Source of the DNA: DAOUJH01 sp965248955
GTDB taxonomy: Bacteria > Chloroflexota > Dehalococcoidia > Lucifugimonadales > QGNO01
DNA: 64,000 nt
NCBI GenBank assembly: GCA_965248955.1
Contig: OZ252212.1
Coordinates: 558,001-622,000 of the forward strand
Reading direction: 5' to 3'
The notes under the pieces are model-generated. The model had not been told where the DNA came from and did no database searches. It worked only from the letters and a program-made list of their open reading frames with translations. Both the position numbers and the translations under genes were made by a program. Positions 10,217 through 19,856 of this stretch are shown in pieces; positions within the stretch are counted from its first letter, which is position 1; each line of letters starts with the position of its first letter.

Positions 10217-12238
10217 CTAGGTGACGGTGACCTTCTCCCGCTTAGCATCTTCCACAATACGTTGTGTGATGTGCTGGGGCACCTCTTCATAATGGCCTTG
10301 CGCCATGGTGAAACGGCCGCGTCCCTGGGTCATGGAGCGCAGCACCGTAGCGTACCGCTGCACCTCGGACTGCGGCGCCTCTGCCTGTATCAACGTGACA
10401 CCATCGGAGGGGTTCATTCCCAAGATGCGCGCTCGCTTGGTATTGAGATCGCCTATGATGTCGCCGGTATAGGAGTCGGGCACTGTGATCTCCAGCTTCA
10501 TCACCGGCTCCAGAAGGACGGGCGAAGCTTGTTCGACACCCTTCCTCAAAGCATACGATCCAGCGATCTCGAAACTCATGCCGGACGAATCGACGGGATG
10601 AGAGCTCCCGTCGTAGAGGACGACTTTCAAATCCACAATGGGAAAGCCGCTCAGCGGACCCTCATCCAGCGATTTGACAACGCCCTTCTGCACGGATGGG
10701 ATGTACTCTTTGGGCACGTTGCCGCCCACCACCGTATCGGTGAACTCGAAGCCGGAACCCCTGGGCAGCGGCTGCACCTCTATCATCACGTGCCCAAACT
10801 GGCCGTGACCGCCGGTCTGCTTCTTGTGCCTGTATTCGGTCTTGATAGGTGAAGAGACCGTTTCCTTGTATGACACCCTGGGCAGATTGCTAAAGAGCTC
10901 CACGCCAAACTTGCGCTTTGCCTTTTCCAAGGCCACGTCTATATGTGTTTCTCCAATCCCGGAGAGCAACGTTTCTCCGGTATCAAGAGAACGGGTCAGG
11001 CTGAGGGTGGGGTCTTCTTCCGTGAGGCGGGCCAGTGAGTTGGCCATTTTATCCACGTCAGCCTTGCCCTTAGGAGTAATGGCAGCGCTGAACAGAGGTC
11101 GGGGGAACTCCAGGGGCCTGAGCTTCAACGGCTCGTCCTTCTGACATAGCGTGTCTCCAGTAACGGTAGTCGTTAGCTTGGAAACCGCTCCAATATCACC
11201 GGCGGCAAGGCCATCGGTGGTCTGCTGATTCTTGCCAAGCGGCACAAAAATCTGGCCTATGCGTTCGTCATGCGACCTGCTGGCGTTCAACACCTGCGAA
11301 TCGCCTTTGAGCGTGCCTCTGACCACCTTGAAATAGGACAGCTTCCCCACAAACGGGTCCGCCGTGGTCTTGAAGACGTGCGCCACCAGGGGGGCCGATG
11401 CGTCCGCCTGGAGCTTTGCACCGTCCTCCGCTTCAACGGTAGGCGCATCCAGCGGAGAGGGCAGCAGGTCTACCACCGCGTTCATGAACTCTTCCACTCC
11501 TACGGACGTGGTGGAAGAACCGGCAAGCACGGGCACTATATCGCCGGTTATGACCGCATCCTTTAGAGCGGAAGCCAGGTCTTCATTGGAAATGGCCTCT
11601 CCCTCCAGGTACTTGGTGACAAGATCATCGTTGGTTTCAGCCACGGCCTCCACCAGCTGTTCGCGCAACTCCTCCAGCTCAGCGGGCACATCGCCCTCTG
11701 ACCCAAGTAGGCTAACCACACTCTTGAACTCTTGCTCAGCGCCCACAGGCGCTTGGATTGGCACGCACTTGCGGCCAAAAGCGGAACGTATGCTTTCCAG
11801 TGACCGGAGGAAATCGGCGTTCTCCCTGTCCATCTTGTTGACGAAGATAATGCGGGGAAGCCCCCTGGCTTCACACATTGCCCAAGCGTTCTCGGTGCCC
11901 ACCTCAACGCCAGCCTGTGCCGCAACGAGCAATACCGCGGCATCCGCGGCTGCCAGGGCGGATACGGCCTCGCCAACGAAGTCGGGGTAGCCCGGAACGT
12001 CCAGAAAGTTCAGCTTACAGCCTGAGACGGTGCACGGCGCCACCGTCGTTTGAATGCTGCTCTTGCGCTTGATCTCCTCCGGCTCGTAGTCCGAAGTAGT
12101 AGTTCCGTCCTCCACGTTGCCCAAACGGGAGATGGCGCCAGTAGCCATTAGCATTGCTTCCACCAATGAAGTCTTGCCGGTGCCTGAGTGGGATAAGAGG
12201 CCTACGTTGCGGATATTGTTGCTATCTACTACAGGCAT
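10217..12238 (-). CDS. EF-G paralogue (translation-factor GTPase)
   Basis: A 673-residue GTPase with the full EF-G domain order: G domain with P-loop SHSGTGKTS (16-24), DVPGYPDF (80-87) and NKMD (134-137), then domains II to V (KQTGGHGQFGHV and PDSYTGDIIGDLNTKRARILGM are the typical domain IV/V segments). The P-loop differs from canonical EF-G (AHIDAGKTT) and the switch regions are divergent, so this is a second, EF-G2/FusA2-like factor and not the main elongation factor. No tuf, rpsL or rpsG genes are near. The start is set at 12238, with GGGAGG 8 bases upstream; an ATG at 12259 would place that site inside the gene. Its exact role on the ribosome is unknown. Confidence 0.85.
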   Translation of the reverse strand: MPVVDSNNIRNVGLLSHSGTGKTSLVEAMLMATGAISRLGNVEDGTTTSDYEPEEIKRKSSIQTTVAPCTVSGCKLNFLDVPGYPDFVGEAVSALAAADAAVLLVAAQAGVEVGTENAWAMCEARGLPRIIFVNKMDRENADFLRSLESIRSAFGRKCVPIQAPVGAEQEFKSVVSLLGSEGDVPAELEELREQLVEAVAETNDDLVTKYLEGEAISNEDLASALKDAVITGDIVPVLAGSSTTSVGVEEFMNAVVDLLPSPLDAPTVEAEDGAKLQADASAPLVAHVFKTTADPFVGKLSYFKVVRGTLKGDSQVLNASRSHDERIGQIFVPLGKNQQTTDGLAAGDIGAVSKLTTTVTGDTLCQKDEPLKLRPLEFPRPLFSAAITPKGKADVDKMANSLARLTEEDPTLSLTRSLDTGETLLSGIGETHIDVALEKAKRKFGVELFSNLPRVSYKETVSSPIKTEYRHKKQTGGHGQFGHVMIEVQPLPRGSGFEFTDTVVGGNVPKEYIPSVQKGVVKSLDEGPLSGFPIVDLKVVLYDGSSHPVDSSGMSFEIAGSYALRKGVEQASPVLLEPVMKLEITVPDSYTGDIIGDLNTKRARILGMNPSDGVTLIQAEAPQSEVQRYATVLRSMTQGRGRFTMAQGHYEEVPQHITQRIVEDAKREKVTVT

Positions 12239-12347
12239 GCGCTTAACCTCCCTTTGCAAACCTCACTGAGTGGCATCATTGTAGCCAAGTAACCATTGCT
12301 TAGCAATTATGGAGCGCAAGATGTACGGGAAGGCGCCAATCGGCACC

Positions 12348-12413
12348 CCTACCCGTCTGTCCACCTGCCCACCTGCCCACCTGCCCGTCTCCCCGTACAT
12401 CTGCCCGTGCGCT
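12348..12413 (+). repeat. C-rich minisatellite (CCTGCCCA/GTCTGCCC-type units)
   Basis: Short tandem units of about 8 bases built on ACCTGCCC with variants, all C-rich on the plus strand, between the EF-G paralogue and the metalloprotease. A related array lies on the other side of the metalloprotease at 13815-13860. Confidence 0.6.
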
Positions 12414-12443
12414 CGGCATGACTATTACCTAACCTGAATAGAC

Positions 12444-13664
12444 ATGGGGAATCTCTACACGTTGCTCATTGTCGTTTTCCTGCTGTCGGCGGCGGTATCG
12501 CATGATACGCTTACGGTGAGTCCCGTAGAGGAGCTATCCGTACGTCATCGCTACAGCCTGGCGACGTGGGAGGTGACGCGCTTCCCCGTCAAATGGCTGC
12601 ACAAAGCCGGCGCCTTCCTTTTCCCCCACAAGCCAACGGCTGAAGAGCAAGAACAACTTGTGCTGGACTTCTTCCAGATGAACCGGGAAGCGGAAGGACT
12701 CAAGGCCCAGGTCAATATGGCCGCTGCCACGGGTGGAGCAGACCTTCAGGAGTTGGAAGAGCGTTTGAAGGAGGTCCAGGGCAGCCTTGCCGATATGCAG
12801 CCACGGGCGGAGGAGATCTTGGAATCGGCCATATCAGACGTGCTGCGCCAAAAGGGCATCGCAACCATAGGCCTGGGCCCGGTCATATTTCCGCCCGTGG
12901 ACTTCATCCTTGACCCGCTGCCCACAATCCTCATCGTCTCGCCTAGAGATAGGATAGAGCGCCAGGAATCCGTTCTGCTCAATCCAAACCTTCTCCCTTC
13001 TGAACGAAGCAGCTTGGAGGAGGAGATACTGGAACGGGAAAACCTGTCCTCTCTGGTGGAGAACATAGGTGGGTTGTCCACGTTTCCCAACATCATTGCC
13101 GTATATGATCTGCGCACAACCATGGACATAGCGTCCCATGAATGGCTGCACAGCCACCTCTTCTTCCATCCCCTGGGCCGCAACATTCAACGGGACGCCG
13201 ACATGTACACTCTGAACGAGACCACGGCCAATATGTTTGGGGAAGAGATGGGCCGGCTGCTATTAGAACACATCACCGGTGAGAAGGTGTCGCCACCTAA
13301 CCCGGGCGGCGCTGCACCTTGCCCTGAAGACCGGTTCTGTTTCAACAAGGAGATGCGAGAGACGCGGCTCAACGTTGACGACCTCTTGGCGGAAGGGAAA
13401 GTGGACGAGGCGGAGGCCTACATGGAGGAACGCCGGCAGCTGTTTGTCGACAACGGCTACTCGATCAGGAAGCTGAATCAGGCGTTCTTTGCTTTCCACG
13501 GCACATACGGAGACAGCCCCACTTCGGTGAGCCCCATCTACGGCCAGCTCCAGGAACTACGGGAATCATCCAACTCTCTGGCGGATTTCATCCACGTCGT
13601 GCAAGGGGCATCAAGCTACCAGGGATTCCTTCGCATTCTGGCGGAGAAGGGCATTGCGCATTAA
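12444..13664 (+). CDS. Membrane-anchored metalloprotease-like protein (HExxH)
   Basis: A 406-residue protein with an N-terminal signal anchor (residues 1-20), a coiled-coil-like Glu-rich segment (about 65-130), and a zinc-peptidase core. SHEWLHSH at 231-238 supplies the HExxH motif (His232, Glu233, His236), and NETTANMFGEEMG (258-270) has the downstream glutamate expected of a gluzincin third ligand. This suggests a peptidase acting outside the membrane. No close family is recognised. It lies alone, flanked on both sides by C-rich minisatellites. No Shine-Dalgarno precedes the ATG; a TAACCTGAATAG stretch is all that lies before it, so the exact start is not certain. Confidence 0.65.
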   Translation: MGNLYTLLIVVFLLSAAVSHDTLTVSPVEELSVRHRYSLATWEVTRFPVKWLHKAGAFLFPHKPTAEEQEQLVLDFFQMNREAEGLKAQVNMAAATGGADLQELEERLKEVQGSLADMQPRAEEILESAISDVLRQKGIATIGLGPVIFPPVDFILDPLPTILIVSPRDRIERQESVLLNPNLLPSERSSLEEEILERENLSSLVENIGGLSTFPNIIAVYDLRTTMDIASHEWLHSHLFFHPLGRNIQRDADMYTLNETTANMFGEEMGRLLLEHITGEKVSPPNPGGAAPCPEDRFCFNKEMRETRLNVDDLLAEGKVDEAEAYMEERRQLFVDNGYSIRKLNQAFFAFHGTYGDSPTSVSPIYGQLQELRESSNSLADFIHVVQGASSYQGFLRILAEKGIAH

Positions 13665-13814
13665 CAAGAAGCAGATCCCTGTTCTCCAGCGCGTGCCGAT
13701 AGCCTAATAGCCCTGCTCATCCTCCTTGGTAACCACTACTCTGCACCGGCGTGACAATTTGTCTTCCTCCCCACCGGATTGAGCCAGACAATCTGTAGTA
13801 GCCTCCCAGCACGC

Positions 13815-13860
13815 TGCGGGCCTGCCCGCTTGCCCGTCTGCTCGCCTGCCCGCCTACTCC
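13815..13860 (+). repeat. C-rich minisatellite (second copy)
   Basis: Units like GCCTGCCC, GCTTGCCC, GTCTGCTC and GCCTGCCC follow each other, related to 12348-12413. It lies between the metalloprotease gene and ybeY. Confidence 0.55.
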
Positions 13861-13939
13861 ATAACACAAGATATCCACTGTCCCCGCTTTCTTTTCCGCG
13901 TTCCATGCCCTGTGCTATCATCTCCTCAATGGAGCGGTT

Positions 13940-14473
13940 ATGACAGAGCGGCTCATTGATGTCCGGATATTTCCCAGGTTTCGCAGGGCACTATCTACGG
14001 AATGGCTGATCAACGTAGCTGAAGCGGCACTGGCGGAGGGCTCGCCGCCCCCGGGCGCCGGTGCCAGCCGCCGGAGTATGAGCTTGGTGGTCGCCGATGA
14101 CGTTACCGTGCAGGAGCTTAACAGGGATTACCGGGGCCTTGACGAAACTACGGACGTCTTGGCTTTTTCGTCGCAGCACTGGGGCCACTATGAAGGCGAG
14201 GACGAGCCCAAGGTGTCCCCGGATGGAGCGCCCTTCGTTACCCCTGATGGATACCATGACTTCGTAGGGGAAGTGATCGTATCTTATCCACAGTGCCAGC
14301 GGCAGGCGGATGCCCGGGGCAGAACCGTTGAGGATGAGCTGGCTTTGCTGATAGCGCACGGGGTGCTTCATCTGCTTGGATACGACCACATGGAGCCGGA
14401 AGACGAGCAGGAAATGCAAGCACTGGAAGAGAAATCTCTTGCTGCGGTTGGCCTGGCAGAGGCGGGGCGTTGA
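13940..14473 (+). CDS. ybeY: Endoribonuclease YbeY (rRNA maturation)
   Basis: A single-strand endoribonuclease for 16S rRNA 3' maturation and 70S quality control. The 177-residue protein carries the zinc site HGVLHLLGYDH (His140, His144, His150), and the LNxxYRGLDxxTDVLAF motif of the family. An insert of about 20 residues (HWGHYEGEDEPKVSPDGAPF) between the TDVLAF motif and GEVIVS makes it slightly longer than E. coli YbeY. GGAG precedes the ATG by 5 bases. It heads the run ybeY-dnaX-ybaB-recR-recO, and its TGA overlaps the dnaX start by 4 bases, so translation is probably coupled. Confidence 0.95.
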   Translation: MTERLIDVRIFPRFRRALSTEWLINVAEAALAEGSPPPGAGASRRSMSLVVADDVTVQELNRDYRGLDETTDVLAFSSQHWGHYEGEDEPKVSPDGAPFVTPDGYHDFVGEVIVSYPQCQRQADARGRTVEDELALLIAHGVLHLLGYDHMEPEDEQEMQALEEKSLAAVGLAEAGR

Positions 14474-16152
14474 CTTCTTCACAGGTATACTACCGCAAGT
14501 GGCGTCCACAGACGCTCGCCGACCTGGTGGGGCAAGAGCCTGTGGCGCGCACCATCAAACAGGCTATCACCAGGGGCAGAATTGCTCATGCCTATCTGTT
14601 CTGCGGCCCCAGGGGCACAGGCAAAACCAGCACGGCAAGAATACTGTCCAAAGCAGTGAACTGCCTGAACCTGCAAGAAGGAGAACCGTGCAACACCTGC
14701 CGGATGTGTGCCGCGGTGAACGAAGGTAGAGCTTTGGATCTTGTGGAGATAGACGCCGCCAGCAACAGAGGCATTGACGAGATACGGAACATACGAGACA
14801 AAGTCAACTATGCTCCCGTGGAGGCCGCCCGCAAGGTCTACGTCCTAGACGAGGCGCACATGCTCACCGACGCAGCGGCTGACGCGCTCCTCAAAACACT
14901 GGAGGAGCCGCCGTCTCACGTAATCTTCATCCTGGCCACCACGGAGCCGCACAGACTATCATCCACCATCATTTCCCGTTGCCAGCGGTTCGATTTCCGT
15001 CGCATAGCCCCCGCCGCCATGGTGGAGAGGCTTGCTCAAATTTGCCAGGCTGAAGGAATAGAGGCGGAGCCGGCGGCGTTGAGCGCCATCGCCAGGCAGG
15101 CTGCGGGAAGCCTCAGGGATGCGGAGAACCTGCTGGAGCAAGCCGTGACCTCTTTTGGCAACCCATTGACCCTACAACAGGTCAACCTGCTGCTGGGCTT
15201 GACCGCTGACGAGCGCGTGCGCGATCTGGTGGGCCATATCCTGCTAGGACAGGTCGCCGATTCCCTCACGCTGCTGAACACGATTGCGTCGGAAGGCAGC
15301 GACCTCAAGCAACTCCACCGGCAAATGGTTGATGAGCTGCGCGACATGCTGCTCATCAAATCGGGTGTTGCGGACATGGTTGCTCAACCGCAAGAGACCG
15401 TTGAACGCCAGGCCGCGTTGACAGGGGATGTCACACAAGAAGCTCTGCTGCGGGCATTGCGAACCCTGGGCCAAATCAACTTCCGCCAGGAAGTGCCCAA
15501 CACGCTTCCCATAGAGCTGGCTATCATAGAGTGCTCCCAGCAGGTCGCCATGGAACCACGAGCAGACGTCAAGGCCGCTTCACCCAAGCAGAGCAGTCCG
15601 GTCCAGCCCCAGGCTGCACAAACAACCCCCGCCCAGCGAAAACGGCCCGATACGCTTTCTGAGGCGCCTTCCGGAACAGCCGGACAATATCCTTCCCATA
15701 CAGACGGATCCTCCAATCCTTTGGAAGGAGCATCCTCAGAGGCCAAGCCCGCTCCTTCTCAGGCGCATCCGACGCCTAGTGGCGATATAGGTGCACGATT
15801 GGAACAGCAATGGCCGGCCATCGTCAAAACTCTCAGCCGCTACAAGGGACGCCGGTTCAATATCGGAGCGCTATTGAGGGGCTGCCAGCATCACAGCTTG
15901 GAGGGCAACACCCTGCAGTTGGAGTTTTCGCATCGCTCTCACATGGAACGGATGCTGGATGAAATGGAAAATCCTGAAAGCAAGCGCACCCTAGTATCCA
16001 CCGTATCGTCCGCCCTTGGCTTGACAGAGCCGTTGGAGCTCTCCTTCCAGAGCCCCAACGGACAGGAAGGTCGCAATCAAGCCCGGCAGAGCCCGCTGGT
16101 ACAGGCGGCGCTTGGTATGGGTGGTAAAATCCTTGAGGAGACAAAGGAATAG
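14470..16152 (+). CDS. dnaX: DNA polymerase III subunits gamma/tau
   Basis: The clamp-loader ATPase of the replicative polymerase. The 560-residue protein has Walker A GPRGTGKTS (46-54), a four-cysteine zinc site (Cys65, 74, 77 and 80), the DEAH box in VYVLDEAHML, and the SRC sensor (IISRCQRFDFR). Domains I-III end near residue 360. A Pro/Gln/Ser-rich linker (about 370-440) leads to a C-terminal tau-like domain. The start codon is TTG at 14470, overlapping ybeY's stop. I see no clear slippery A-run for gamma production. Confidence 0.96.
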   Translation: MTSSQVYYRKWRPQTLADLVGQEPVARTIKQAITRGRIAHAYLFCGPRGTGKTSTARILSKAVNCLNLQEGEPCNTCRMCAAVNEGRALDLVEIDAASNRGIDEIRNIRDKVNYAPVEAARKVYVLDEAHMLTDAAADALLKTLEEPPSHVIFILATTEPHRLSSTIISRCQRFDFRRIAPAAMVERLAQICQAEGIEAEPAALSAIARQAAGSLRDAENLLEQAVTSFGNPLTLQQVNLLLGLTADERVRDLVGHILLGQVADSLTLLNTIASEGSDLKQLHRQMVDELRDMLLIKSGVADMVAQPQETVERQAALTGDVTQEALLRALRTLGQINFRQEVPNTLPIELAIIECSQQVAMEPRADVKAASPKQSSPVQPQAAQTTPAQRKRPDTLSEAPSGTAGQYPSHTDGSSNPLEGASSEAKPAPSQAHPTPSGDIGARLEQQWPAIVKTLSRYKGRRFNIGALLRGCQHHSLEGNTLQLEFSHRSHMERMLDEMENPESKRTLVSTVSSALGLTEPLELSFQSPNGQEGRNQARQSPLVQAALGMGGKILEETKE

Positions 16153-16156
16153 TCCG

Positions 16157-16462
16157 ATGAACAAGAATATATTGCGCCAGGCACAGCAGATGCAAAAGCG
16201 GCTGAACGAGGCCCAGGAAGCTCTGGAGAACGAATCTGTGGAAGCATCCTCAGGCGGAGGAGTGGTGACAGCCACTGTAAGCGGCAAACAGAAGCTGCTA
16301 TCCATCAAGATAGACGCCGCGGCAGTGGACCCTGACGACGTTTCCATGCTGGAAGACCTGGTGCTGGCAGCAGTGAACGAGGCAATGGATAAAGCCCAGG
16401 ATCTGGCTTCACGGCGAATTGGCTCCATTACGGGAGGTATGAACATACCCGGGCTGATGTAG
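16157..16462 (+). CDS. ybaB: YbaB/EbfC nucleoid-associated protein
   Basis: A 101-residue DNA-binding protein of the YbaB/EbfC family. It starts MNKNILRQAQQMQKRLNEAQ, followed by a GGGVVTATVSGKQKLLSIKID core and ends in the usual GGMNIPG(L/F) tail. It follows dnaX by 4 bases and precedes recR, the classical arrangement. An upstream in-frame start exists inside dnaX, but the helix-forming MNK start matches the family length. It binds DNA as a dimer. Confidence 0.95.
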   Translation: MNKNILRQAQQMQKRLNEAQEALENESVEASSGGGVVTATVSGKQKLLSIKIDAAAVDPDDVSMLEDLVLAAVNEAMDKAQDLASRRIGSITGGMNIPGLM

Positions 16463-16480
16463 CTGGCCGTCACTGAAACC

Positions 16481-17095
16481 ATGAACAATAACGATTTTCT
16501 GCCCGCCGCTGCCCCTGTGGCCCGGCTCATACAGGAATTCCACAAGCTGCCGGGAATTGGTTCCAAGAGCGCGCAACGCCTTGCCTACTACCTGGTGCGA
16601 ATGCCTGAAGAAGAGGCCAGGTCCCTGGCTGAAGCCGTGCTGGCGGTAAAGGAACGGATTGTCCTCTGCTCTGAATGTCAGAACATCTCTGAGCAAGACC
16701 CCTGCCCTATCTGCAAAGACCCCAATCGTGACGTCTCCACCATATGCCTGCTTGAAGAACCTCTGGATGTCCTGGCCATGGAACGCACACACGCCTACAA
16801 CGGGCTTTATCATGTGCTTCACGGCGCTATTTCACCAATAAACGGCATAGGCGCTGAAGACCTGAAGATCCGCGAGCTGTTGGAGCGGCTCAAAGACAGC
16901 ACTGTGAAGGAGATAATCCTTGCCACCAACCCCAACCTTGAAGGTGAAGCTACCGCTATGTACGTTCAAAAGCTGATCTCACCTCTGGTGGAAAGGATCA
17001 CCCGCTTGGCCCGCGGCCTGCCCGTGGGAGGAGACCTGGAATACGCGGACCAGGTTACCCTGACCCGCGCCTTTGAAGGTAGGCAAGAGTTCTAG
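16481..17095 (+). CDS. recR: Recombination mediator RecR
   Basis: Works with RecO (and RecF) to load RecA on SSB-coated gaps. The 204-residue protein has the helix-hairpin-helix (LPGIGSKSAQRLAYYL), a four-cysteine zinc finger (Cys63, 66, 75 and 78), and the Toprim domain (ICLLEEPLDVLAMERT; ILATNPNLEGEATAMY). The C-terminal TRLARGLPVGGDLEYAD motif is complete. It lies 18 bases after ybaB and one base before recO. Confidence 0.97.
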   Translation: MNNNDFLPAAAPVARLIQEFHKLPGIGSKSAQRLAYYLVRMPEEEARSLAEAVLAVKERIVLCSECQNISEQDPCPICKDPNRDVSTICLLEEPLDVLAMERTHAYNGLYHVLHGAISPINGIGAEDLKIRELLERLKDSTVKEIILATNPNLEGEATAMYVQKLISPLVERITRLARGLPVGGDLEYADQVTLTRAFEGRQEF

Positions 17096-17096
17096 A

Positions 17097-17882
17097 ATGT
17101 CCAGGCCGCGTCTCTACACTGCCGAAGCCATAGTTCTGCGCTCCTCTCCAATAGGGGAAGCCGATAGGCTGCTCACAGTGCTTACCCCATGGATGGGCAA
17201 GCTGAGGATTACCGCCCGCGGCGTGCGAAGGCCCACGAGCAAGCTGGGCGGACACCTGGAACCCTTAACACGCTCCACCCTGACCATTGCAAAGGGCCAA
17301 AACCTGGATACCGTGACAGGAGCCGACGCAAGGGAGATGTTCTCCGCACTGAAGGAAAATCTACCCCGGCTTTCCGCAGCTCTCTACTTGACTGAACTGG
17401 TCGACTCTCTCAACCCGCTGGAGTCGCCAAATCCGCCGGGCTACTTCACCTACCTGGACGGTTTACGCGCAATTGAGATGAGAGGTAGGATAGACTTGGT
17501 GCTACGCTACTTGGAAATCTGTCTGCTGGGTCAGGCCGGCTTTTCGCTGGAGCTGCGTCAGTGTGTGGAATGCCGCGGCCAGATAACGGAAGGGAAGCAC
17601 CGATTCAGCGCAAGGGCCGGCGGCGTTTTGTGCCCGGCTTGCCAGACTTCCATGCCGGGCGTTAAATCGCTGTCGCTGGAAGCGCTCAAGGTGCTCAGGT
17701 TCTTTTCCACAGCCACGCTGTCCTCCTCTCTGATGGTGAACGTAGGGCCAGCACTGCAGCGTGAGTTGAACTCTTTGATGGACTCCTACGTAAGATATAC
17801 ACTAGAACGGGAATTGCGTTCCGCATCGTTCCTCAGGTCAGTTGCGGACATGGGAGAAGTATCCAGCGAAACGGTGAGGTAA
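17097..17882 (+). CDS. recO: DNA repair protein RecO
   Basis: Partner of RecR in gap repair and strand annealing. The 261-residue protein starts with the N-terminal OB fold (YTAEAIVLRSSPIGEADRLLTVLTPWMGK), typical of RecO, and has the zinc cysteines CVEC and CPAC in the C-terminal half. The ATG lies one base after the recR stop. It completes a recombination pair in one operon. Confidence 0.93.
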   Translation: MSRPRLYTAEAIVLRSSPIGEADRLLTVLTPWMGKLRITARGVRRPTSKLGGHLEPLTRSTLTIAKGQNLDTVTGADAREMFSALKENLPRLSAALYLTELVDSLNPLESPNPPGYFTYLDGLRAIEMRGRIDLVLRYLEICLLGQAGFSLELRQCVECRGQITEGKHRFSARAGGVLCPACQTSMPGVKSLSLEALKVLRFFSTATLSSSLMVNVGPALQRELNSLMDSYVRYTLERELRSASFLRSVADMGEVSSETVR

Positions 17883-17886
17883 CACG

Positions 17887-19428
17887 TTGCCGAAGAAAAG
17901 AAAAGCAGAGGTACCGGTCAAGCCCTTCTTTCCCAAGATACTTATCGCCAACAGGGGTGAGATAGCCTGCCGCATCATTCGCACTTGCCAGCGCATGGGC
18001 ATCAAGGCCGTGGCCGTGTATTCGGACGCTGACAAATCCGCCCTGCACGTGAGGATGGCGGACGAAGCCTTCCACATCGGCAAAGCGCCTGCCGCGGAGA
18101 GCTATCTGAACGCCAAGGCAATCATCAAGGTGGCGCAGCGCTCAGGAGCCCAGGCCATACACCCCGGTTATGGATTCTTGTCTGAAAACGCCGCGTTTGT
18201 AAATGCATGTCAGAAGGCGGGACTGGTGTTCATTGGGCCATCGGCAGAGGTCATGGACTCAATGAAGGACAAGGTACAGGCCCGCCTTCTTGCCCAGGAG
18301 GCGGGACTTCCCCTGCTGCCCGGCTCCGAAGGTGTTGTAACAGATGACGAGGCCATGGCAATAGCGGAGGAGATTGGCTTTCCCGTCATGGTCAAATCCG
18401 CTTCAGGCGGCGGCGGCATCGGCATAAGGCTGGTACACACGCCGCAAGAGCTCCCCGACGCCTTGAAACGGTCCAGGGCTCTCGCCGACAGCGCCTTTGG
18501 GGAGTCCGACGTGTACATAGAAAAGTACCTTGAACACCCATCGCACATAGAGGTCCAGGTACTGGCCGACAACCACGGCAACGCCGTTCACCTGTTTGAG
18601 CGTGATTGCTCCGTACAGAGGCGCAATCAGAAAATCATAGAGGAGACCCCCAGCGAAAAGCTGAATAAAGGTCGGCGCAAATCAATGTTCGAAGCCGCCC
18701 TAGCCCTGGTGCGCCACTTGAGCTACACCAATGCCGGAACGGTAGAGTTCATTGCTAACGAAAAGGGACGATTCTACTTCCTGGAGATGAACACCCGTCT
18801 CCAGGTGGAGCACCCCGTCACCGAAATGATCACAGGGTTGGATATAGTTGAACAGCAGATCAGGATTGCGGCCGGAGAGCCCATGGGGTTCTCTCAAAAG
18901 AACGTTCGCCGCCGGGGTCACGCTATTGAAGCCAGGATATATCCTGAAGACCCCACTACGTTCATACCTCTTTCAGGCACCATCGAAAGCATAATAGAGC
19001 CTTCAATGGAGAACGTCCGCATAGATAACGCCGCTTTCCCAGGTTACGAAGTCACTCCATACTATGATTCCCTGATCGCAAAGCTGATCGTTTGGGGCAA
19101 ATCTCGAAAACGCGCCATCGCCACCATGATTAAGGCTTTGGAAGAATTCAAAATAGATGGCATAGTCAACAATATTTCCGTGATACGCCAGGTCATGCAG
19201 GATGAAGAGTTCAAGGATGGAGAATACTCCACCCAGATCCTTAGTAGGCTTTCTGAAAACGCCGATAGGGTGCTCACCCCCGAAGAGGAGCGCGAGGCCG
19301 TAGCCGCGGTAGCCGTGGCTCTCGGCACGCTATTCGGCAACGGACAGGAGCAACGCTCCAGCTCCTGGAAGACCTATGGACGCAGTTTGCAAGTGGCGCC
19401 CCGGCTGGGCCGTGGGGGATTATGGTAA
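17887..19428 (+). CDS. accC: Biotin carboxylase subunit
   Basis: Carboxylates biotin on its carrier protein using ATP and bicarbonate, the first half-reaction of acetyl-CoA, propionyl-CoA or pyruvate carboxylases. The 513-residue protein has KILIANRGEIACRIIR, the ATP-grasp glycine loop (SASGGGGIGIR), RDCSVQRRNQKIIEE and EMNTRLQVEHPVTE. The C-terminus (about 455-513) is an extra low-complexity tail beyond the normal 450 residues. The start is TTG at 17887, 4 bases after recO. It overlaps the carrier gene by 7 bases. No carboxyltransferase subunit is in the window, so the final substrate is unknown. Confidence 0.92.
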   Translation: MPKKRKAEVPVKPFFPKILIANRGEIACRIIRTCQRMGIKAVAVYSDADKSALHVRMADEAFHIGKAPAAESYLNAKAIIKVAQRSGAQAIHPGYGFLSENAAFVNACQKAGLVFIGPSAEVMDSMKDKVQARLLAQEAGLPLLPGSEGVVTDDEAMAIAEEIGFPVMVKSASGGGGIGIRLVHTPQELPDALKRSRALADSAFGESDVYIEKYLEHPSHIEVQVLADNHGNAVHLFERDCSVQRRNQKIIEETPSEKLNKGRRKSMFEAALALVRHLSYTNAGTVEFIANEKGRFYFLEMNTRLQVEHPVTEMITGLDIVEQQIRIAAGEPMGFSQKNVRRRGHAIEARIYPEDPTTFIPLSGTIESIIEPSMENVRIDNAAFPGYEVTPYYDSLIAKLIVWGKSRKRAIATMIKALEEFKIDGIVNNISVIRQVMQDEEFKDGEYSTQILSRLSENADRVLTPEEEREAVAAVAVALGTLFGNGQEQRSSSWKTYGRSLQVAPRLGRGGLW

Positions 19429-19847
19429 AACGGCAAATCCGCGTCAAAATAAAGGGCACCTGGCACACTGTAGAGGTCGAGGAACCTCAAAGATACCCCT
19501 TCCAAGTTGTAGTAGACGGGGAAGCCATGTCCGTTGAAGTAGATTCAGGCCCCGTTGCTTCTCCGGTGGGCAAAAGGCCACCGGCGCGTGAGGCCACCGG
19601 ACCTCCTGGGCTTTCCGCCATCACCCAAGAGGATAGGAAGATAATACGGTCGCCCATGCCGGGTCGCATAGTCTCCGTGACCGTCAACGTATGGGCCGAA
19701 CTGGAGGCCGGGGCCGAGGTGTGCGTACTGGAGACGATGAAGATGGAGCAGAGCGTAAAGCTGGCCCACGACGGGACAGTCAGGGCCGTGTTTGTTCATC
19801 CCGGACAGAGCGTAGCCGCCGGGACACCGTTGATCCAGCTAAGCTAA
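19422..19847 (+). CDS. Biotin carboxyl carrier protein
   Basis: A 141-residue carrier with a biotinyl domain at its C-terminal half. The biotinylation site is ETMKMEQ with Lys107. SPMPGRIVSV and HPGQSVAAGTPLI flank it in the usual way. The N-terminal 70 residues (RVKIKGTWHTVEVEEP) match the small domain found in carriers of pyruvate/acyl-CoA carboxylases more than classical AccB. It is overlapped by accC, which implies coupled synthesis of the pair. Confidence 0.88.
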   Translation: MVKRQIRVKIKGTWHTVEVEEPQRYPFQVVVDGEAMSVEVDSGPVASPVGKRPPAREATGPPGLSAITQEDRKIIRSPMPGRIVSVTVNVWAELEAGAEVCVLETMKMEQSVKLAHDGTVRAVFVHPGQSVAAGTPLIQLS

Positions 19848-19856
19848 GGAACGCGT

